Source of the DNA: Haemophilus parainfluenzae ATCC 33392
GTDB taxonomy: Bacteria; Pseudomonadota; Gammaproteobacteria; Enterobacterales; Pasteurellaceae
NCBI RefSeq assembly: GCF_031191205.1
Contig: NZ_CP133470.1
Coordinates: 937,501-1,001,500 of the forward strand
Direction of reading: 5' to 3'
Length of the DNA: 64,000 nt
Made by a program: the position numbers and the translations under genes
Notes under the pieces: generated by a model
Databases searched by the model: none
The model's input: only the letters and a program-made list of their open reading frames with translations
What the model was told of the DNA's origin: nothing
Shown: in pieces, positions 61,594 through 64,000 of the stretch
Position numbering within the stretch: the stretch's first letter is position 1
Layout of the letters: each line of letters opens with the position of its first letter

Positions 61594-63194
61594 ATGACTG
61601 ATGTTAAAAACGTAATTAAAGAACTTGAAGCCGTTGGTATTCATGATGTAAAAGAAGTGGTTTATAACCCAAGTTATGAACAACTTTTTGAAGAAGAAAC
61701 AAAACCAGGTTTAGAAGGCTTTGAAAAAGGTACACTTACCACAACTGGCGCGGTGGCTGTTGATACAGGGATCTTTACCGGTCGTTCCCCGAAAGACAAA
61801 TACATCGTTTTAGATGATACCACAAAAGATACTGTGTGGTGGACTTCTGATGTAGCAAAAAACGATAATAAACCAATGACTCAAGAAACCTGGTCAAGCT
61901 TGAAAGGTCTTGTGACTAAACAACTTTCTGGTAAACGTTTATTTGTGGTGGATGGTTTCTGTGGTGCAAGTGAAAAAGACCGTATCGCAGTGCGTATTGT
62001 GACGGAAGTCGCATGGCAAGCACACTTTGTGAAAAATATGTTCATTCGTCCTACAGAAGAACAATTAAAAACCTTTAAACCTGATTTTGTGGTCATGAAC
62101 GGTTCTAAATGCACTAATCCGAACTGGAAAGAACAAGGCTTGAACTCTGAAAACTTCGTTGCATTTAACTTAACTGAGCGTATTCAATTAATCGGTGGTA
62201 CTTGGTACGGCGGTGAAATGAAGAAAGGTATGTTCTCAATGATGAACTACTTCCTACCACTTAAAGGTGTGGGTGCAATGCACTGTTCTGCTAACGTAGG
62301 TAAAGACGGTGATGTGGCAATCTTCTTCGGTTTATCAGGTACAGGTAAAACCACACTTTCTACCGATCCAAAACGTGAATTAATCGGTGATGATGAGCAC
62401 GGTTGGGATGATGTAGGTATCTTCAACTTTGAAGGTGGTTGCTACGCGAAAACTATCCATCTTTCTGAAGAAAATGAGCCGGATATTTATCGTGCAATCT
62501 AGAGAACGTCGTGGTTCGTGCAGATGGTTCAGTTGATTTCGATGATGGTTCTAAAACTGAAAATACTCGTGTGTCTTACCCAATTTATCACATTGATAAT
62601 ATTGTTAAACCGGTATCTCGTGCAGGTCACGCAACGAAAGTAATTTTCTTAACTGCGGACGCATTCGGTGTGTTACCTCCAGTGTCTAAATTGACACCAG
62701 AGCAAACCAAATACTACTTCTTATCTGGCTTCACCGCTAAATTAGCCGGTACAGAGCGTGGTATTACTGAGCCAACGCCAACTTTCTCAGCATGTTTCGG
62801 TGCAGCATTCTTAACACTCCACCCAACACAATATGCTCAAGTGTTAGTTAAACGTATGCAAGCTGCCGGTGCAGAAGCGTATTTAGTTAATACTGGTTGG
62901 AACGGTACAGGTAAACGTATCTCAATTAAAGATACCCGTGGTATTATCGATGCCATCTTAGATGGTTCTATCGAAAAAACAGAAATGGGTGAGTTACCAA
63001 TCTTTAACTTAGCTATTCCAAAAGCATTACCAGGCGTAGATCCAGCGATCTTAGATCCACGTGATACTTATGCGGATAAAGCACAATGGGAAGCGAAAGC
63101 GAAAGACCTTGCAGGACGTTTTGTGAAAAACTTTGAAAAATATGCGACCAACGCAGAAGGTAAAGCACTTATCGCAGCAGGTCCAAAAGCTTAA
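61594..63194 (+). pseudogene. pckA: ATP-dependent PEP carboxykinase, disrupted by a 16-bp deletion
   Basis: PckA converts oxaloacetate to PEP in gluconeogenesis. The first 302 residues end EPDIYRAI at a TAG (62500-62502). The following frame continues with [17 protein letters not shown]. Family members have KRDALL between AI and ENV, which is 18 bases where only two remain, so 16 bp are missing. Adding them back gives 1617 bp and exactly 538 residues, the normal length. The P-loop [11 protein letters not shown] and the metal site [14 protein letters not shown] are in the first part. The truncated product would lack the C-terminal domain and is probably inactive. Confidence 0.9.
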
Positions 63195-63232
63195 TTAGAG
63201 AATATCGTATCTAATTAAACATCTCTAAAAAT

Positions 63233-63270
63233 AACCGCACTTTGGTTTTCAAATCAAAGTGCGGTTTTTT
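63233..63270 (+). terminator. Paired-USS terminator after pckA
   Basis: AACCGCACTTTG and CAAAGTGCGGTT in inverted order around a 10-base loop, followed by a T run. It may also end the convergent pga locus. Confidence 0.85.
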
Positions 63271-63291
63271 ATATTAAGATTTTTTTGCGAG

Positions 63292-63567
63292 TTATTCTTT
63301 CGCTACGGTAAGAATAGACCAAATATAAGCCAATATAACTAATACCGCAGAGACAGAAAACATGATGCTGACCACATCAACGAAAAAGAAACTTTCCAGA
63401 ATCGGTTTAGTGAAGATGCGTTCCGCATATCTCGCGACAAACGTAATGATATAAGCCCATAAAGCCCAGGTGACTAGATCTAGTGCAAAGCTTTTGGCTT
63501 TAATCAGCAAGGGAAGGCTGCTACCTTTATTAATAATCATTAATTGTTGTAAAGTGGCGGTTGCCAT
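63292..63567 (-). CDS. pgaD: PgaD-like exopolysaccharide protein
   Basis: 91 residues with two membrane segments (ALDLVTWALWAYIITFVARY, about 29-48, and VVSIMFSVSAVLVILAYIWS, about 64-84). The size, topology and place directly behind a PgaC-type synthase match PgaD, the small partner needed for poly-N-acetylglucosamine synthesis. Sequence similarity to E. coli PgaD (137 residues) is weak by eye, so the name rests mostly on context. Its ribosome-binding site GGAG lies in the end of pgaC. Confidence 0.72.
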   Translation of the reverse strand: MATATLQQLMIINKGSSLPLLIKAKSFALDLVTWALWAYIITFVARYAERIFTKPILESFFFVDVVSIMFSVSAVLVILAYIWSILTVAKE

Positions 63568-63570
63568 TAT

Positions 63571-64000
63571 TTAAACTCCTCTGTCAGGGCTTGTCCAGAC
63601 AGCTAGCTTGGACTTGTTTCTAAAAATCGCTTTTGGGATTCCAACGAGTAACGTTACCGTATTAAGTAACCAATAAACATAGGGATACCAAATGCAGGAA
63701 ATTCCATATTGGATCAATCCTTTTTCATAACGTGAATCAATGTATAAGCTTAAGAGACACTGTAAGAAGAAGGAAAAAAACATGATCGAGATATTTGTTT
63801 CAAACAGCTCCATGTTTTGAATACCTATACCTAAGGTAATCTTCCGGTATAGTGCAAGCGCAACCAGTACAACTAATAAGATTGCCCAAGTTGCGGTAAC
63901 AAAATATTCAGCATACATTGGCCATAGACGGCGGTTTCTCCAACGCCAGACCTGAGGGAAATATTTGAGAATGGTTTCAGCACCACCTTGTGCCCAGCGT
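63571..64000 (-). CDS. pgaC: PgaC-type N-glycosyltransferase, C-terminal part
   Basis: The frame is open at the window edge, and 142 C-terminal residues are visible. The edge itself carries RWAQGG, part of the QxxRW signature of processive family 2 glycosyltransferases, followed by FPQVWRWRNRRLWPMY and then three membrane segments. PgaC/IcaA polymerises UDP-GlcNAc into the biofilm polysaccharide PNAG. The apparent ATG at 63918 is internal. Confidence 0.82.
   Translation of the reverse strand, partial: RWAQGGAETILKYFPQVWRWRNRRLWPMYAEYFVTATWAILLVVLVALALYRKITLGIGIQNMELFETNISIMFFSFFLQCLLSLYIDSRYEKGLIQYGISCIWYPYVYWLLNTVTLLVGIPKAIFRNKSKLAVWTSPDRGV

Overview
The window comes from a member of the Pasteurellaceae, most likely a Haemophilus close to H. 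parainfluenzae. The evidence is dozens of copies of the 9-bp Haemophilus DNA uptake signal (AAGTGCGGT / ACCGCACTT), moderate-to-low GC, an OmpP2-type porin, a Hia/YadA-type trimeric adhesin, PnuC for nicotinamide riboside uptake, and gene orders that, from memory, match H. influenzae blocks (gnd...pgl-zwf-cysQ-OPT; aphA-hslV-hslU; truD-surE-yqaA-nlpD; deoC-thioredoxin-hldD). The species is an inference.

Layout. 1-3.0 kb: 3' part of a trimeric autotransporter gene. 3.1-17.1 kb: the complete S10, spc and alpha ribosomal-protein clusters (rpsJ to rplQ) with secY and rpoA. Three feedback elements are legible: the S10 leader, the S8-type hairpin at rplE, and the S4 pseudoknot in front of rpsM. 17.1-23.6 kb: RNA metabolism and NAD precursor uptake (rluA-rapA, pnuC, trmN6, srmB). 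23.6-34.5 kb: the oxidative pentose-phosphate genes gnd, pgl and zwf plus cysQ, interrupted by accessory genes: a PD-(D/E)XK-like protein, a glutaredoxin-like protein, an Asp/Glu racemase, small lipoproteins and two tandem DUF1176 genes. Within this stretch lies a cluster of doublet palindromes resembling REPINs. 34.5-46.3 kb: a frameshifted small membrane gene, an OPT transporter, nudE/hslR, a DUF4189 lipoprotein, yqhA-like, rmuC, aphA, the hslVU protease with a sigma-32-like promoter, slyD, a SIMPL-domain protein and rraB. 46.5-53.5 kb: truD-surE-yqaA, a small lipoprotein resembling the NlpD N-terminus, nlpD, proS, deoC and a thioredoxin-like gene. 53.5-58.1 kb: inner-core LPS heptose genes hldD, waaF and waaC. 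58.2-64 kb: porin, hslO, a secreted esterase behind a Fur-box-like site, a pckA broken by an apparent 16-bp deletion, and the end of a pgaCD-type exopolysaccharide locus.

How it fits together. The left half is housekeeping translation. The centre channels glucose-6-phosphate through zwf-pgl-gnd to make NADPH and pentoses. The right half is cell-envelope work (heptose synthesis and transfer, NlpD, porin, PgaCD) and protein quality control (HslVU, HslO, SlyD). Many transcription terminators are built from two uptake signals in inverted orientation. I found no tRNA, rRNA, CRISPR array, prophage or complete insertion sequence. The strongest candidates for new biology are the REPIN-like doublets around the orphan nuclease-like gene, the poly-T frameshifted membrane gene, and the pckA deletion.
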